Positions 9,284 through 18,805 are shown, numbered from the stretch's first letter. The stretch: 64,000 bases of DNA from Lederbergia graminis (GCF_042655485.1 NZ_JBHSMC010000029.1:124001-188000), one strand, 5' to 3'. Made by a program: numbers and translations. Notes: a model not told the origin generated them from the sequence alone.

Positions 9284-10939
9284 CTACTCTAAATATGCAA
9301 CTCGCAAAACTTCTTCTGTAGTAGTTATTCCTGCTTGCACCTTCATTAATCCATCATCTAGTAAGAATACGGTTTTTTGTTGCTCTGCTTGTTTCTTAAG
9401 TTCTGATAGATCTTGTTTATTCATGATGATTTTCTTCATTTCGTCTGTCATTACAAGAACTTCATGGATAGCAACTCTTCCCTTATAGCCTGTCATATTG
9501 CATGAAACACAACCTTCTCCACGCATGACATGGTCAATACGTAGTCCTCGTTTTTTAAATATGTCCATTTCTCTAGTTGTTGGTATGTCTTTTTGCGCAC
9601 AATCTCTACAAACTTTGCGGACAAGCCTTTGCGAAACAATACCATTTAAAGAGGCAGCTATTAGAAATGGCTCTACCCCCATATCCATCAATCTTGTTAC
9701 GGTACTAATGGAGTCGTTTGTATGGATGGTTGATAATACTAAATGCCCCGTCAAGGAAGCTCTAATTGCTATTTCCACTGTTTCATTATCACGTATTTCA
9801 CCGACCATGATAATATTAGGATCTTGACGTAATATAGATCGTAGCCCAGAGGCAAACGTCAAACCTACAGTGGGGTTAACTTGTATTTGATTTATTCCTT
9901 CCAGTTGGTACTCGACCGGATCTTCAACAGTTATAATATTTACTTCTTCCTTATTTAACCGGTTTAATGCAGCATATAATGTGGAGGATTTCCCAGAACC
10001 TGTTGGACCGCTAATAAGAATAATTCCAGTAGGTTGTTCAATTAATTGTTTAAATCGTTGTAAATTTAATTCATTAAAGCCAATTCTATTTATATCGTTT
10101 AAAACATTTCTTAAATCAAGAATCCGTAAAACGATTTTTTCCCCATAGACAGTAGGTAAAGTTGAAACTCTTAAATCTATTGGTCGCAAATCTATATTTG
10201 TTCTAATTCTACCATCTTGGGGTATTCGGTATTCGGTAATATCCATATTTGCCATGATTTTAACTCGTGAGATTAGCATGTTTTGCATATTCTTTGGAAC
10301 TTTACGTTCTACACGAAGTAATCCATCTACACGGTAGCGAATAACAACCTTCGATTCCTGTGGATCGATATGTATATCACTTGCTCTTTGTACGAGTGCA
10401 TTCGTTAAAATCTGATTCACTAATCGAACAATTGGTGAATCATTATCGGTAATATTTTCTTGACCAGCCTGTATATTTACCTGCTCGGATTCAAATTCAT
10501 CGAAGTCATCTTCATTGTCGTAATATTTATGGATTGCACGTAAAATATCTGCTTTTGTAGCAATAACGGTTTCTATATGAAAGCCAGTAGCAAGTCTGAG
10601 GTCTTCAATTAAATAAAAGTCCATCGGATCAGCCATTGCTACATATAATTTATCATCCTCTTTTTTTAACGGGACAATTAAATTCCGTTTCGCAGCATCT
10701 TTTGGGATTAATGAAAATAATGTCTCATCAAACGGATAACGGTACAGACTTATATGAGGTATCCCTAACTGAAACTCCAATGCCTCAATTAACTGTCGCT
10801 CGGTAATATATCCGAATTGTACTAATGCATCCCCAAGTTTTTGGTTTTCACTTTTTTCTTGTAATGCTTTTTCAAGCTGATTCGAAGTTATTAGTCCCGA
10901 ACTGACAAGTAAATCCCCGAGCCGTTTTCTCATTTTCAA
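9284..10939 (-). CDS. pilB: Type IV pilus extension ATPase PilB
   Basis: The 551-residue protein has an N-terminal GspE_N domain (about 1-145), then the ATPase core with RASDIHIDP (about 185-193), Walker A GPTGSGKSST at 311-320, Walker B IIMVGEIRD near 375, and a zinc-binding CRDC...CVSC pair near 445-480. It drives pilus polymerisation at the PilC platform. It is the first gene of the eight-gene operon. Start is TTG at 10939 behind GAGAGGAT; ATG two codons later is possible. Its 209-bp leader has an interrupted inverted repeat (10984-11022, TGAACT...AGTTCA) of unknown role. Confidence 0.94.
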   Translation of the reverse strand: MKMRKRLGDLLVSSGLITSNQLEKALQEKSENQKLGDALVQFGYITERQLIEALEFQLGIPHISLYRYPFDETLFSLIPKDAAKRNLIVPLKKEDDKLYVAMADPMDFYLIEDLRLATGFHIETVIATKADILRAIHKYYDNEDDFDEFESEQVNIQAGQENITDNDSPIVRLVNQILTNALVQRASDIHIDPQESKVVIRYRVDGLLRVERKVPKNMQNMLISRVKIMANMDITEYRIPQDGRIRTNIDLRPIDLRVSTLPTVYGEKIVLRILDLRNVLNDINRIGFNELNLQRFKQLIEQPTGIILISGPTGSGKSSTLYAALNRLNKEEVNIITVEDPVEYQLEGINQIQVNPTVGLTFASGLRSILRQDPNIIMVGEIRDNETVEIAIRASLTGHLVLSTIHTNDSISTVTRLMDMGVEPFLIAASLNGIVSQRLVRKVCRDCAQKDIPTTREMDIFKKRGLRIDHVMRGEGCVSCNMTGYKGRVAIHEVLVMTDEMKKIIMNKQDLSELKKQAEQQKTVFLLDDGLMKVQAGITTTEEVLRVAYLE

Positions 10940-11130
10940 TCAAACCCATCCTCTCAGCCATATTAATCGGTTCATTTAGCTTATGAACTAACTTCCATGA
11001 TAGTTTTTATGGTATCAGTTCATCCTCTTAACAAATAACCAGGACAAAAGTCTAGTTTTTTCTACAGCTTAATTCAAATATAGCCATTATAATCTGAAAT
11101 AATCAATAAATAACTATCGACAACCACAAA

Positions 11131-11162
11131 ATAAAAAAGAGTGCTTTTTTAATGGCACTCTT
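11131..11162 (-). terminator. folC terminator
   Basis: On the minus strand AAGAGTGC...GCACTCTT is followed by a T-rich tract. The stem overlaps the last codons of folC. Confidence 0.8.
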
Positions 11163-12477
11163 GATTACGAATTAGATTAACGATAAATGGTTTCATTTCC
11201 GAAATGAAATATAGAGAACTTACAATCGCAAGTACTTCATCTTTTTCAAGTGACTCTATTAGTTGTTTGATTAATAACTTACTATTTGGATCAGCAGTTA
11301 CATTTGGGTTATTACTTATTTCCTTCAGTTCCTCAGCAGTAGCAGCTCGTGGGAAGTCAAATTCAGTTACAAATATTTGTGCTTTTAATGTATTTAAAAG
11401 GGCAAACATCTCTGTTAAATCCTTATCTTTTAACGCAGCAAATACAATTTTAATATTATTGTAACTGTATCTAGCTTCCATAACCGAAACAAATGAGCGC
11501 ATTCCTTCCGGATTATGTGCCCCATCCATAATGATAGTTGGATTGACTTGTAATATTTCAAACCTTCCTGGCCAATACGCTTGTAATAGCCCTTCTCTTA
11601 TGTGCTGTTCGTGAACTGTTACATGACCAGATTCTTGTAGATATAAAATACTAGCAATTGCAACTGCTGCATTTTCTGTTTGATGTTTTCCTAATAAGGA
11701 AATTTGTATATTTTCTAATAGGACATTATATGTTTTTAACGTAAACTGTTCTCTGTTTTGAAGGGATTGATAACTCGATACGAAAAAGTCTTTTCCAAGT
11801 TGGAACAAAGGAGCGTTTTTCTCTTTCGCAATTTTTTCTACTTGTTTTATTCCTTCATCGCTTTGAATACACGTAAAGACAGCTGTATTTTCTTTAATAA
11901 TCCCTGCTTTTTCAAAGGCGATTTGTTCTATCGTGTCACCTAGAATTTGAGTATGATCCATTCCGACATTTGTGATAATGGACAATAAAGGCGTTATTAC
12001 GTTGGTCGAATCAAATCTACCTCCAAGTCCCACCTCAAATATGACGAAGTCTACTGGATGTACTTCCGAAAAATAATAGATAGCCATTGCAGTAATTACT
12101 TCAAACTCGGTTGGTGGACCTAACGGTGTGTGTTCCAGCTCATCTGCAAGTGGTTTTATTATATTTACTAGTCTCGTAATGTCATTGTCAGCAATTGGAA
12201 TTCCATTTACGCTAATTCTTTCGTTAAATTGTTCAATATATGGTGATGTGAAAGTTCCTACCTCATACCCAGCTGCTTGGAGCATAGAGCGCACATAAGT
12301 AACGGTTGACCCTTTTCCATTCGTTCCACCTATATGAATTGCTTGAAGTTTTTGTTCTGGATGGGATAGCCTTTCTAACATCCACTCCATCCTTTTTAAA
12401 CCTGGCTTCATTCCTAAACGTAAACGGGCATGAATCCAGTTAAGGGCCTCATCATATGTAGAAAACAATGCGTACAC
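11149..12477 (-). CDS. folC: Folylpolyglutamate synthase / dihydrofolate synthase
   Basis: The 442-residue Mur-ligase-type enzyme adds glutamate to (dihydro)folates in the cytoplasm. It has the ATP loop GTNGKGST at 51-58, the family motif FTSPYIEQFNERI, and the C-terminal-domain motif MDGAHNPEGM. The start is GTG at 12477; the next internal Met would remove the conserved YDEALNWIHARL segment. It follows valS, as in B. subtilis, and ends at an intrinsic terminator just before the pilus operon. Confidence 0.94.
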   Translation of the reverse strand: MYALFSTYDEALNWIHARLRLGMKPGLKRMEWMLERLSHPEQKLQAIHIGGTNGKGSTVTYVRSMLQAAGYEVGTFTSPYIEQFNERISVNGIPIADNDITRLVNIIKPLADELEHTPLGPPTEFEVITAMAIYYFSEVHPVDFVIFEVGLGGRFDSTNVITPLLSIITNVGMDHTQILGDTIEQIAFEKAGIIKENTAVFTCIQSDEGIKQVEKIAKEKNAPLFQLGKDFFVSSYQSLQNREQFTLKTYNVLLENIQISLLGKHQTENAAVAIASILYLQESGHVTVHEQHIREGLLQAYWPGRFEILQVNPTIIMDGAHNPEGMRSFVSVMEARYSYNNIKIVFAALKDKDLTEMFALLNTLKAQIFVTEFDFPRAATAEELKEISNNPNVTADPNSKLLIKQLIESLEKDEVLAIVSSLYFISEMKPFIVNLIRNQECH

Positions 12478-12493
12478 CTCTATCCATGATAAT

Positions 12494-12522
12494 GGAAGCG
12501 AATCCTAATAGAATTCGCTTCC
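12494..12522. repeat. Hairpin between valS and folC
   Basis: The perfect inverted repeat GGAAGCGAAT/ATTCGCTTCC has an 8-9 nt loop. There is no strong T tract on either side, so it is more likely an RNA-processing or stability element than an efficient terminator. Confidence 0.6.
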
Positions 12523-12532
12523 TCTCACACAA

Positions 12533-15175
12533 TTATGATTGTAATGCCTTAATACGTGCTTCCACTATCGCTTTCTTCTCTAAGTAGTCTTTTTCTTTTG
12601 CGCGTTCTTCCGCAACAACAGCTTCAGGTGCCTTACTGATAAATTTCTCATTTGCCAGTTTCTTCTGGACGCGTTCTACTTCTTTCGTCCATTTATCTAA
12701 TTCTTTATTTAGGCGAGCAATTTCTTCTTCCATATTGATTAAGTCAGCTAATGGAATAAACAGTTCAACTCCTGTAACAACAGCCGTCATTGCTTTATCT
12801 GGTGACACGATATCAGGAGCAATTTGTAATTCTTCTGGATTACAGAACTTTTCAATGAAAGGTTTATTTTTTTCTAGTGCTGCCAATACAGTTCCATCTT
12901 TTGCCTTTAATAGTAATGTAATTTTCTTACTCATAGGTGTGTTTACTTCTGCACGGATATTACGAACAGAACGGATAATATCCATTAGCAATTTCATTTC
13001 TTGTACAGCATTTTCATCATTAAATTGCTCATTTACTGTTGGCCATACAGCAACTGTAATAGATTCACCTTCATGAGGTAAGTTCTGCCAAATTTCCTCG
13101 GTAATAAATGGCATAAATGGATGTAACAATCTCATTGTTTGATCGAGAACATATGCCAAAATAGAACGTGTTGTCTTTTTCGCTGCCTCATCTTCTCCAT
13201 AAAGTGGAAGTTTCGCCATTTCGATATACCAGTCACAGAAATCATCCCATATAAAGTTGTAAAGTGCTCTACCTACTTCACCAAATTCATATTTGTCTGC
13301 AAGCTTTGTAACTGTTTCAATTGTGTCATTTAAGCGAGTTAAGATCCATTTATCGGCAACAGACTTTTCCCCGGTTAAATCAATTTCGTCATATGTTAAT
13401 CCATCCATGTTCATTAGAGCAAAGCGAGATGCATTCCATATTTTATTAGCAAAATTCCAAACAGATTCGATTTTCTCCATGCTGAAACGTAAATCTTGGC
13501 CTGGAGAACTTCCTGTTGTTAAGAAATAACGGAGAGAATCGGCACCGTACTTATCAATAACATCCATTGGATCCACGCCGTTACCAAGCGATTTACTCAT
13601 TTTCCGTCCTTCTGCATCTCGAACAAGTCCATGTATTAATAAGTCTTTAAAAGGACGTTTATCCGTAAACTTTAGACCTTGGAATATCATTCTCGATACC
13701 CAGAAAAAGATAATATCATAACCTGTTACTAGGCAATCAGTTGGGTAATAACGTTTGAAATCTGCCGCATCTTCATCTGGCCATCCCATTGTTGAGAACG
13801 GCCATAATGCAGAACTAAACCACGTATCTAATACATCAGTGTCTTGTTCCCAATTTTCCTCATCTTGTGGTGCCTCATGACCTACATATATTTCTCCTGT
13901 TTCTTTATGATACCAAGCAGGAATACGATGTCCCCACCATAATTGACGTGAAATACACCAATCATGAATATTTTCCATCCAGTGCATATATGTCTTTTCA
14001 AAACGATCTGGAACAAAGTTAACTTTTTCATCACTTTTTTGTAGTTCAATTGCTTTTTCTGCAAGTGGCTTCATTTTAACAAACCACTGTGTAGATAAGT
14101 ATGGCTCTACTACTGCTCCACTTCGTTCAGAATGGCCAACAGAATGGAGATGCTCTTCAATTTCAAATAGAATACCTGCCTCCTGCAAGTCTTTTACAAT
14201 TTGTTTACGACATGCAAAGCGATCCATTCCATTATACTGTCCTGCATTCTCATTCATTGTGCCATCTTCGTTCATCACAAGGATACGTTGAAGATTGTGA
14301 CGGTTACCAATTTCAAAGTCATTAGGATCATGTGCCGGTGTAATTTTCACCGCTCCTGATCCAAACTCCATATCCACATAATCATCCGCAACAATCGGAA
14401 TTTCTCTACCAACAATAGGTAATATTACAGTTTTCCCAATTAAATGTTTGTAGCGCTCATCTTCTGGATGGACAGCTACACCAGTGTCACCAAGCATTGT
14501 TTCTGGACGAGTAGTTGCTACTTCTATGGAGCCAGAACCATCAGCTAGTGGGTAATTCATATGATAAAATGCACCTTGTACATCTTTATGAATAACTTCA
14601 ATATCAGACAATGCTGTTTTTGTTGCAGGATCCCAGTTAATAATGTATTCGCCACGATAGATTAAACCTTCATTGTAAAGAGTCACGAATACCTCACGAA
14701 CAGCTTGTGAAAGACCTTCATCTAACGTGAATCGTTCTCTAGAGTAATCAAGTCCCAACCCAAGCTTCGCCCATTGCTCGCGGATAAAAGTCGCATATTC
14801 CTCTTTCCATTTCCACGTTTCTTCTAGGAACTTTTCTCTGCCAAGATCGTAACGAGATTTTCCTTCTTCCCGAAGTTTTTCTTCGACTTTCGCTTGTGTT
14901 GCAATACCTGCATGATCCATTCCAGGTAGCCATAACACATCATATCCTTGCATTCGCTTCATTCTTGTCAATATATCTTGCAAAGCAGTATCCCATGCAT
15001 GACCTAAATGTAGCTTTCCTGTTACATTTGGAGGCGGAATAACAATCGTGTATGGTTCTTTATCAGGATTATTTTCTGCTTCAAAGTACTTTCCAGACAA
15101 CCACCATTCATACCTACCTTGTTCAATGTTTTGAGGTTCATATTTAGTTGGCATGCTAATTTCTTTCTTTTCCAT
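12533..15175 (-). CDS. valS: Valyl-tRNA synthetase
   Basis: This class I synthetase of 880 residues has HIGH as HLGH at about 56-59, within PNVTGKLHLGHA, and KMSKSLGNG in the C-terminal part of the catalytic domain. It also has a CP1 editing domain and a C-terminal coiled coil (about 810-880) for tRNA binding. ATG at 15175 is preferred because GGAGG lies 6 nt upstream; another ATG two codons earlier touches the Shine-Dalgarno sequence. It charges tRNA-Val and edits mischarged threonine. Expression is controlled by the T-box leader immediately upstream. Confidence 0.97.
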   Translation of the reverse strand: MEKKEISMPTKYEPQNIEQGRYEWWLSGKYFEAENNPDKEPYTIVIPPPNVTGKLHLGHAWDTALQDILTRMKRMQGYDVLWLPGMDHAGIATQAKVEEKLREEGKSRYDLGREKFLEETWKWKEEYATFIREQWAKLGLGLDYSRERFTLDEGLSQAVREVFVTLYNEGLIYRGEYIINWDPATKTALSDIEVIHKDVQGAFYHMNYPLADGSGSIEVATTRPETMLGDTGVAVHPEDERYKHLIGKTVILPIVGREIPIVADDYVDMEFGSGAVKITPAHDPNDFEIGNRHNLQRILVMNEDGTMNENAGQYNGMDRFACRKQIVKDLQEAGILFEIEEHLHSVGHSERSGAVVEPYLSTQWFVKMKPLAEKAIELQKSDEKVNFVPDRFEKTYMHWMENIHDWCISRQLWWGHRIPAWYHKETGEIYVGHEAPQDEENWEQDTDVLDTWFSSALWPFSTMGWPDEDAADFKRYYPTDCLVTGYDIIFFWVSRMIFQGLKFTDKRPFKDLLIHGLVRDAEGRKMSKSLGNGVDPMDVIDKYGADSLRYFLTTGSSPGQDLRFSMEKIESVWNFANKIWNASRFALMNMDGLTYDEIDLTGEKSVADKWILTRLNDTIETVTKLADKYEFGEVGRALYNFIWDDFCDWYIEMAKLPLYGEDEAAKKTTRSILAYVLDQTMRLLHPFMPFITEEIWQNLPHEGESITVAVWPTVNEQFNDENAVQEMKLLMDIIRSVRNIRAEVNTPMSKKITLLLKAKDGTVLAALEKNKPFIEKFCNPEELQIAPDIVSPDKAMTAVVTGVELFIPLADLINMEEEIARLNKELDKWTKEVERVQKKLANEKFISKAPEAVVAEERAKEKDYLEKKAIVEARIKALQS

Positions 15176-15199
15176 ATTCATCCTCCTACTTCATTCTCC

Positions 15200-15470
15200 A
15201 AATACAAAAAGCCCCCTCCGTCAAAAGGACGAAGGGAGCAGATTCGCGGTACCACCTTTTTTCATGGATTTATCAAGACACAATAAATCCAGCACTTACA
15301 TACATAACGGCTCTCCACCGGTTTCTACTACTTGATTTTCCGTTCATAGAAACTGCTCAAGGGCGACCTTCCATTAGTGTCACTTAGAAAATCTCACAGC
15401 TTTGATTTTCCTCTCTGAAAGCAACCAACTAACGTACTCTTCCCTGTCAATGCATTTTTATCATTATTCA
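15200..15470 (-). ncRNA. T-box riboswitch leader of valS
   Basis: On the minus strand the leader has the stem I AG-rich bulge (AGAGAGG), the apical AGCTGTGAG region, a GTC valine specifier followed by a purine (15365-15367), and the T-box core GGTGGTACCGCG (15244-15256). A terminator stem ending in a T run (about 15205-15237) follows. Uncharged tRNA-Val would pair with the specifier and the T-box bulge to favour antitermination. Confidence 0.95.
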
Positions 15471-15600
15471 TTTATAGTATAGAATTTCCTTGCAGATTGT
15501 CAATGATTTCAATAAAATTTCTAACTTTATTCAAGATTACTCACATCATAGCCAATTTTACATATTTTATACTAGGCGAATTCATTAGGAGGTTAATCGG

Positions 15601-15792
15601 ATGAAAAAGAAATTTAATCAGTATACTTTTTATTCTTGGAAGTTGCATTTCAAGGCAATGTGCAGACAACTCATCGTTCCATTTACTGTATTTCAAGCGA
15701 TTAGAACATTAATTTTCCCTACTGTTTTAGATATATTAATTTTAGCTACTTTTATTGCCACCATTATTGCATTTCACAACGAGTGGATATAA
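15601..15792 (+). CDS. Small membrane protein, unknown function
   Basis: This 63-residue protein is encoded against the surrounding strand. TTAGGAGG lies 8 nt before the ATG, a strong ribosome binding site. The N-terminal third is basic and aromatic; from about residue 23 to 58 the protein is hydrophobic (one long or two short membrane segments) and it ends HNEWI. No family is recognised. It converges on ysxE and they share a bidirectional terminator. Good initiation signals and composition make it likely to be real. Confidence 0.7.
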   Translation: MKKKFNQYTFYSWKLHFKAMCRQLIVPFTVFQAIRTLIFPTVLDILILATFIATIIAFHNEWI

Positions 15793-15795
15793 AAA

Positions 15796-15831
15796 TACCC
15801 CTTCGATCCACTTTTTTATTCCGAAGGGGTA
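15796..15831. terminator. Bidirectional terminator between the small ORF and ysxE
   Basis: TACCCCTTCG pairs with CGAAGGGGTA. The stem overlaps the ysxE stop region, with T-rich or A-rich flanks suitable for both converging genes. Confidence 0.75.
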
Positions 15832-16844
15832 GATTGTTCTTTTTTTCTTTTTTCTATTTCTTCTAATTGCATCACTAAATATTCAATATTTTTCATACGC
15901 CAATACTGGCGCTGTAACTGAGTAACAAATTTCATTTCACTTTTCTCTTTCCCAGTAGAAAAGTATTTCTCTACAACTCGGAAAATGGGACCAGGATTTG
16001 CTAAATAACTTAGAAACAAAAGCATTTCTTCTTCGTTAAATGGAAAATATCGAAAATAAGCATCTAACCATTTCAAACTTTCATCAAACCGTTTTGGATG
16101 TGTGCTTAATGTACGATCCAAAAAGGGGAGAAGATCATGTAATGGAGATGAAATTGCTGCATGCTCAAAATTCGAAAAAAATCCGTGACCACTCTTATCA
16201 TATAAATAGTGTTCATTGGATAATTTCCCATGTATGATTACACTTCGAGCTTTTGTTTCTTCTTTTGTTTTTTCAAACCAATCTTTTAGTTTTGCTAAAG
16301 CATACCGTTGTCCACCGTATATTTCGCTGTAAAAGGTACTAAATAGCAGCTGAAAAGGAGACATATATGTTTGTCTCTCACACCGTTCAATGAAGAGTAA
16401 TAAAGCTTCTTGTTCACTTTCCCAGCGACTACTAGTACGGTCATAATGTTCTTGACGTTCCTCTTTCGTAATTGGTACTTCGCGTACAGATAATGTGTGC
16501 ATTCTGGCAAGCTCACGAAACAGGTCAACATTCTTCCCTATCTCTCCATCTCTCTCCTTGTTTTCAAGCCAGGGCATTAAATAATATAAGGAATCCCCTT
16601 CTAAAATTGCATACCTTCCATCCTGACAAGGGTAAATAGGAACGATACGATTATATCCACGCTGATAAAGCGTCTGTACATAATATAGAAAATCTATTCC
16701 GTTCTTTGCATTCATTCTCTTCAATGCAAACTCGCCTTTATCCGTATATAACTTAAATACTCGCCCATGTTTTTCTACATAACTAATTTCCAATCCGTAG
16801 TGCCTAATTACTTTCTCTAGTTCACTATGATACTGATTCTCCAT
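15816..16844 (-). CDS. ysxE: YsxE-like spore coat-associated kinase-fold protein
   Basis: The 342-residue protein resembles the CotS/YsxE family, with an aminoglycoside-phosphotransferase-like fold. An N-terminal lysine segment (GEFALKRMN), PYLMPWLENKE-like hinge and HGKLSNEHYLY catalytic-loop region are visible. The loop has HGKLS where active kinases have HGDxxxxN, so activity may be lost or altered. In Bacillus it lies between valS and spoVID, as here, and associates with the spore coat. It has its own promoter region facing the repeat-rich gap. Confidence 0.85.
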   Translation of the reverse strand: MENQYHSELEKVIRHYGLEISYVEKHGRVFKLYTDKGEFALKRMNAKNGIDFLYYVQTLYQRGYNRIVPIYPCQDGRYAILEGDSLYYLMPWLENKERDGEIGKNVDLFRELARMHTLSVREVPITKEERQEHYDRTSSRWESEQEALLLFIERCERQTYMSPFQLLFSTFYSEIYGGQRYALAKLKDWFEKTKEETKARSVIIHGKLSNEHYLYDKSGHGFFSNFEHAAISSPLHDLLPFLDRTLSTHPKRFDESLKWLDAYFRYFPFNEEEMLLFLSYLANPGPIFRVVEKYFSTGKEKSEMKFVTQLQRQYWRMKNIEYLVMQLEEIEKRKKEQSTPSE

Positions 16845-17559
16845 CTAATCACCTGTTTCCACCTTAAAACTTAACTTTCTTTTCCTTGTATAACCGAAGA
16901 CAATAAAATGTAGATAGAAATAAAAGCCAAACTATTGCTTGAATTTTTTCAAGATAGTTCAGCTTTTTCCTGCAAAAAGCGCTTCCTGTAGAATCTTTAA
17001 AAAACAGATTTTACAGGACAGAACAGATTGAAATACGATTGTAGGGTAATTTTTTAACTTTGATCTAAAAAACGAACACACTCCTGGGGTCAGGAAAGCG
17101 TTGCGAAGTACATGGACGTACTAGTGCAGGCGAAGCGACAGGACGTCGCTGTTTGAGCCTGCCAACAGGATGTTGCGAAATTAGCCTTCCTTCAAGCCCC
17201 AAGCGCTTTTCGCTTTTCTTTGTCTAGCTGCAGGCGCTATCGGCTCGAGGGCAAATAACCTGAGACACGAAAGGCAAAGAACGCCTTTCTTTGTCTCAGA
17301 ACATTTGCTTGTCGCCGATAAGCAAGCGCCTTTCGCTTTTCTTTGTCTAGCTGCAGGCGCTATCGGCTCGAGGGCAAATAACCTGAGACATGAAAGGCAA
17401 AGAACGCCTTTCTTTGTCTCAGAACATTTGCTTGTCGCCGATAAGCAAGCGCCTTTCGCTTTTCTAGATCCCCGGGAGCGTAGTGTATTTCCGTTGCGGT
17501 ATTGTACACTAGTATTGCCTATATTTAGATCTAGTTAATAACCCACCCTCTTTCAATTT
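16845..17559. other. Repeat-rich intergenic region
   Basis: No gene is supported in these 715 bp. They contain a degenerate hairpin (about 16926-16975), a second hairpin TCCTGTAGAATCT/AGATTTTACAGGA (16984-17018), a remnant of the dispersed repeat family (about 17085-17200), the 123-bp tandem repeat, and another remnant (17480-17515, GAGCGTAGTGTATTTCCG). The spoVID terminator would also lie outside its coding end, near 17530-17559. Confidence 0.75.
17209..17465. repeat. Two tandem copies of a 123-bp hairpin-forming repeat
   Basis: The marker CTTTGTCTAGCTGCAGGCGC occurs at 17218 and again at 17341, a period of 123 bp, and the copies differ at only one position that I noticed (CACGAAAGG versus CATGAAAGG). 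Each unit contains a long hairpin (CTGAGACA-GAAAGGC / GCCTTTC-TTGTCTCAG) inside a second complementary pair (CTATCGGC / GCCGATAAG). The second copy is followed by a partial third start (CGCTTTTCT). Open frames over it come from the repeat and are not genes. Confidence 0.9.
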
Positions 17560-18720
17560 CTAGTAATGTTTCTTTAAAATCGGAACACTTTTCGATGGAA
17601 TATAAAGCACTTGACCTTCATATACTTCATGATTTGCGTCTAACTTATTTTCTCTTAAAATTTGCTGAACACTAACATCATACTTATCAGCTATTTGTTC
17701 TAATGAATCACCATGCTGCACTAAGCAAACTCGTAATTTAGCTGATTCTTCCTCTTCCTTTCTAGCGAAGAAATCAGCAAATGACATTGTTTTATACTTA
17801 TCTTTCTTTTTCTTCACTTTATTAGTAGGTTCCTGATGGTCACTACTTGACTCAGCGTCTTGAGGGGATTCATCCTCCATGTAATCATCTATAACATATG
17901 AAGAAGATTCTATATTTCTCACCTCTGCCAGGTCATGTTCTTCAATAGAATGAAGAGCAATTTCCGGTAATGATTGAACCTTATGTTGCTTAAAATTTTC
18001 TTGTTCAGCATTATCTTTCTTAACGCTTTCAGGTACTACCGTTGCTTCTGTACGGAACGGAGTAAATAATTCCTCATCCTCATCCATTAACTGTTGAGAT
18101 GACTCATATGAAGACTCGATAGAAGTGGAATCTTGTTGTATAATCTCAGGCTGTGATTGTTGTTCCAATACCTCCACTTCCACAATCTCTTCCTCATCCA
18201 CTTCAGAACGCACAGATTCTAATTCTAACTCTGATGCAATTGAATCCTCTTCTACCTGAGCTGAAACATCTTCTTCCTCCACTATCTCATTATCAGAATA
18301 AACTCCATGTACATAGATATCTGCTATTAATTTCAGCCTTTCACCATCTAGTAGGTCATAATCAATCGATTCTACTTCAATTTCCAAATCTTCTAAATTG
18401 GTCACTCTTGATCTCGGAATTGTTATATCTACTGGGAAATGGTGTGAAAACTCACTATTTCCGTCATTTCTAATTTCTGTCGTTTGCATATATGTTCTTC
18501 CTGGAACAGAAAAAGACTCGACATCACTATTGCTATACGCATGTCTATATTCACCACTCAGTTCAAGCGAGCCTTTCAGAACTATAAATTCCACCTCATC
18601 TAAAACCGTTATATAAGGATCTAATGATAACGAAATTAGTTCATCTACTTCCTGTCCTTTTTCAAACCAAACAGACTCCTCGAGCGGGAACCTTAGGGAT
18701 GTTTGTTGACGATCAGGCAA
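17560..18720 (-). CDS. spoVID: Spore morphogenetic protein SpoVID
   Basis: The 386-residue protein has the conserved N-terminal domain (LRFPLEESVWFEKGQEV onward, about 1-130) that directs coat encasement, a long acidic low-complexity linker (about 150-320) rich in Glu, Ser and Asp, and a C-terminal LysM domain (about 330-378, VQHGDSLEQIADKYDVS). In B. subtilis SpoVID is required for the coat to encase the forespore and interacts with SpoIVA. It sits between ysxE and hemL, as in Bacillus. The linker differs greatly between species. Confidence 0.93.
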   Translation of the reverse strand: MPDRQQTSLRFPLEESVWFEKGQEVDELISLSLDPYITVLDEVEFIVLKGSLELSGEYRHAYSNSDVESFSVPGRTYMQTTEIRNDGNSEFSHHFPVDITIPRSRVTNLEDLEIEVESIDYDLLDGERLKLIADIYVHGVYSDNEIVEEEDVSAQVEEDSIASELELESVRSEVDEEEIVEVEVLEQQSQPEIIQQDSTSIESSYESSQQLMDEDEELFTPFRTEATVVPESVKKDNAEQENFKQHKVQSLPEIALHSIEEHDLAEVRNIESSSYVIDDYMEDESPQDAESSSDHQEPTNKVKKKKDKYKTMSFADFFARKEEEESAKLRVCLVQHGDSLEQIADKYDVSVQQILRENKLDANHEVYEGQVLYIPSKSVPILKKHY

Positions 18721-18805
18721 GCTTCATTCCTCCTTTCAAATCCACTACAAATAATATTAGGTCACTAACAGCCTATGTAAGTAGAAAGGTTTTAAGAACA
18801 AAAAA

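Noticed and set aside
3546..10939. Reading the pilus cluster as a comG competence locus
   Set aside because: comG operons lack PilT, PilM, PilN and PilO and have several pseudopilins; here only one pilin and a full PilMNO set are present.
17209..17465. CRISPR array
   Set aside because: Only two 123-bp units without unique spacers; this is a tandem repeat, and no cas genes are present.
17305..17538. 77-codon plus-strand frame in the tandem repeat
   Set aside because: Its protein simply repeats LLVADKQAPFAFL twice because the DNA repeats; no ribosome site.
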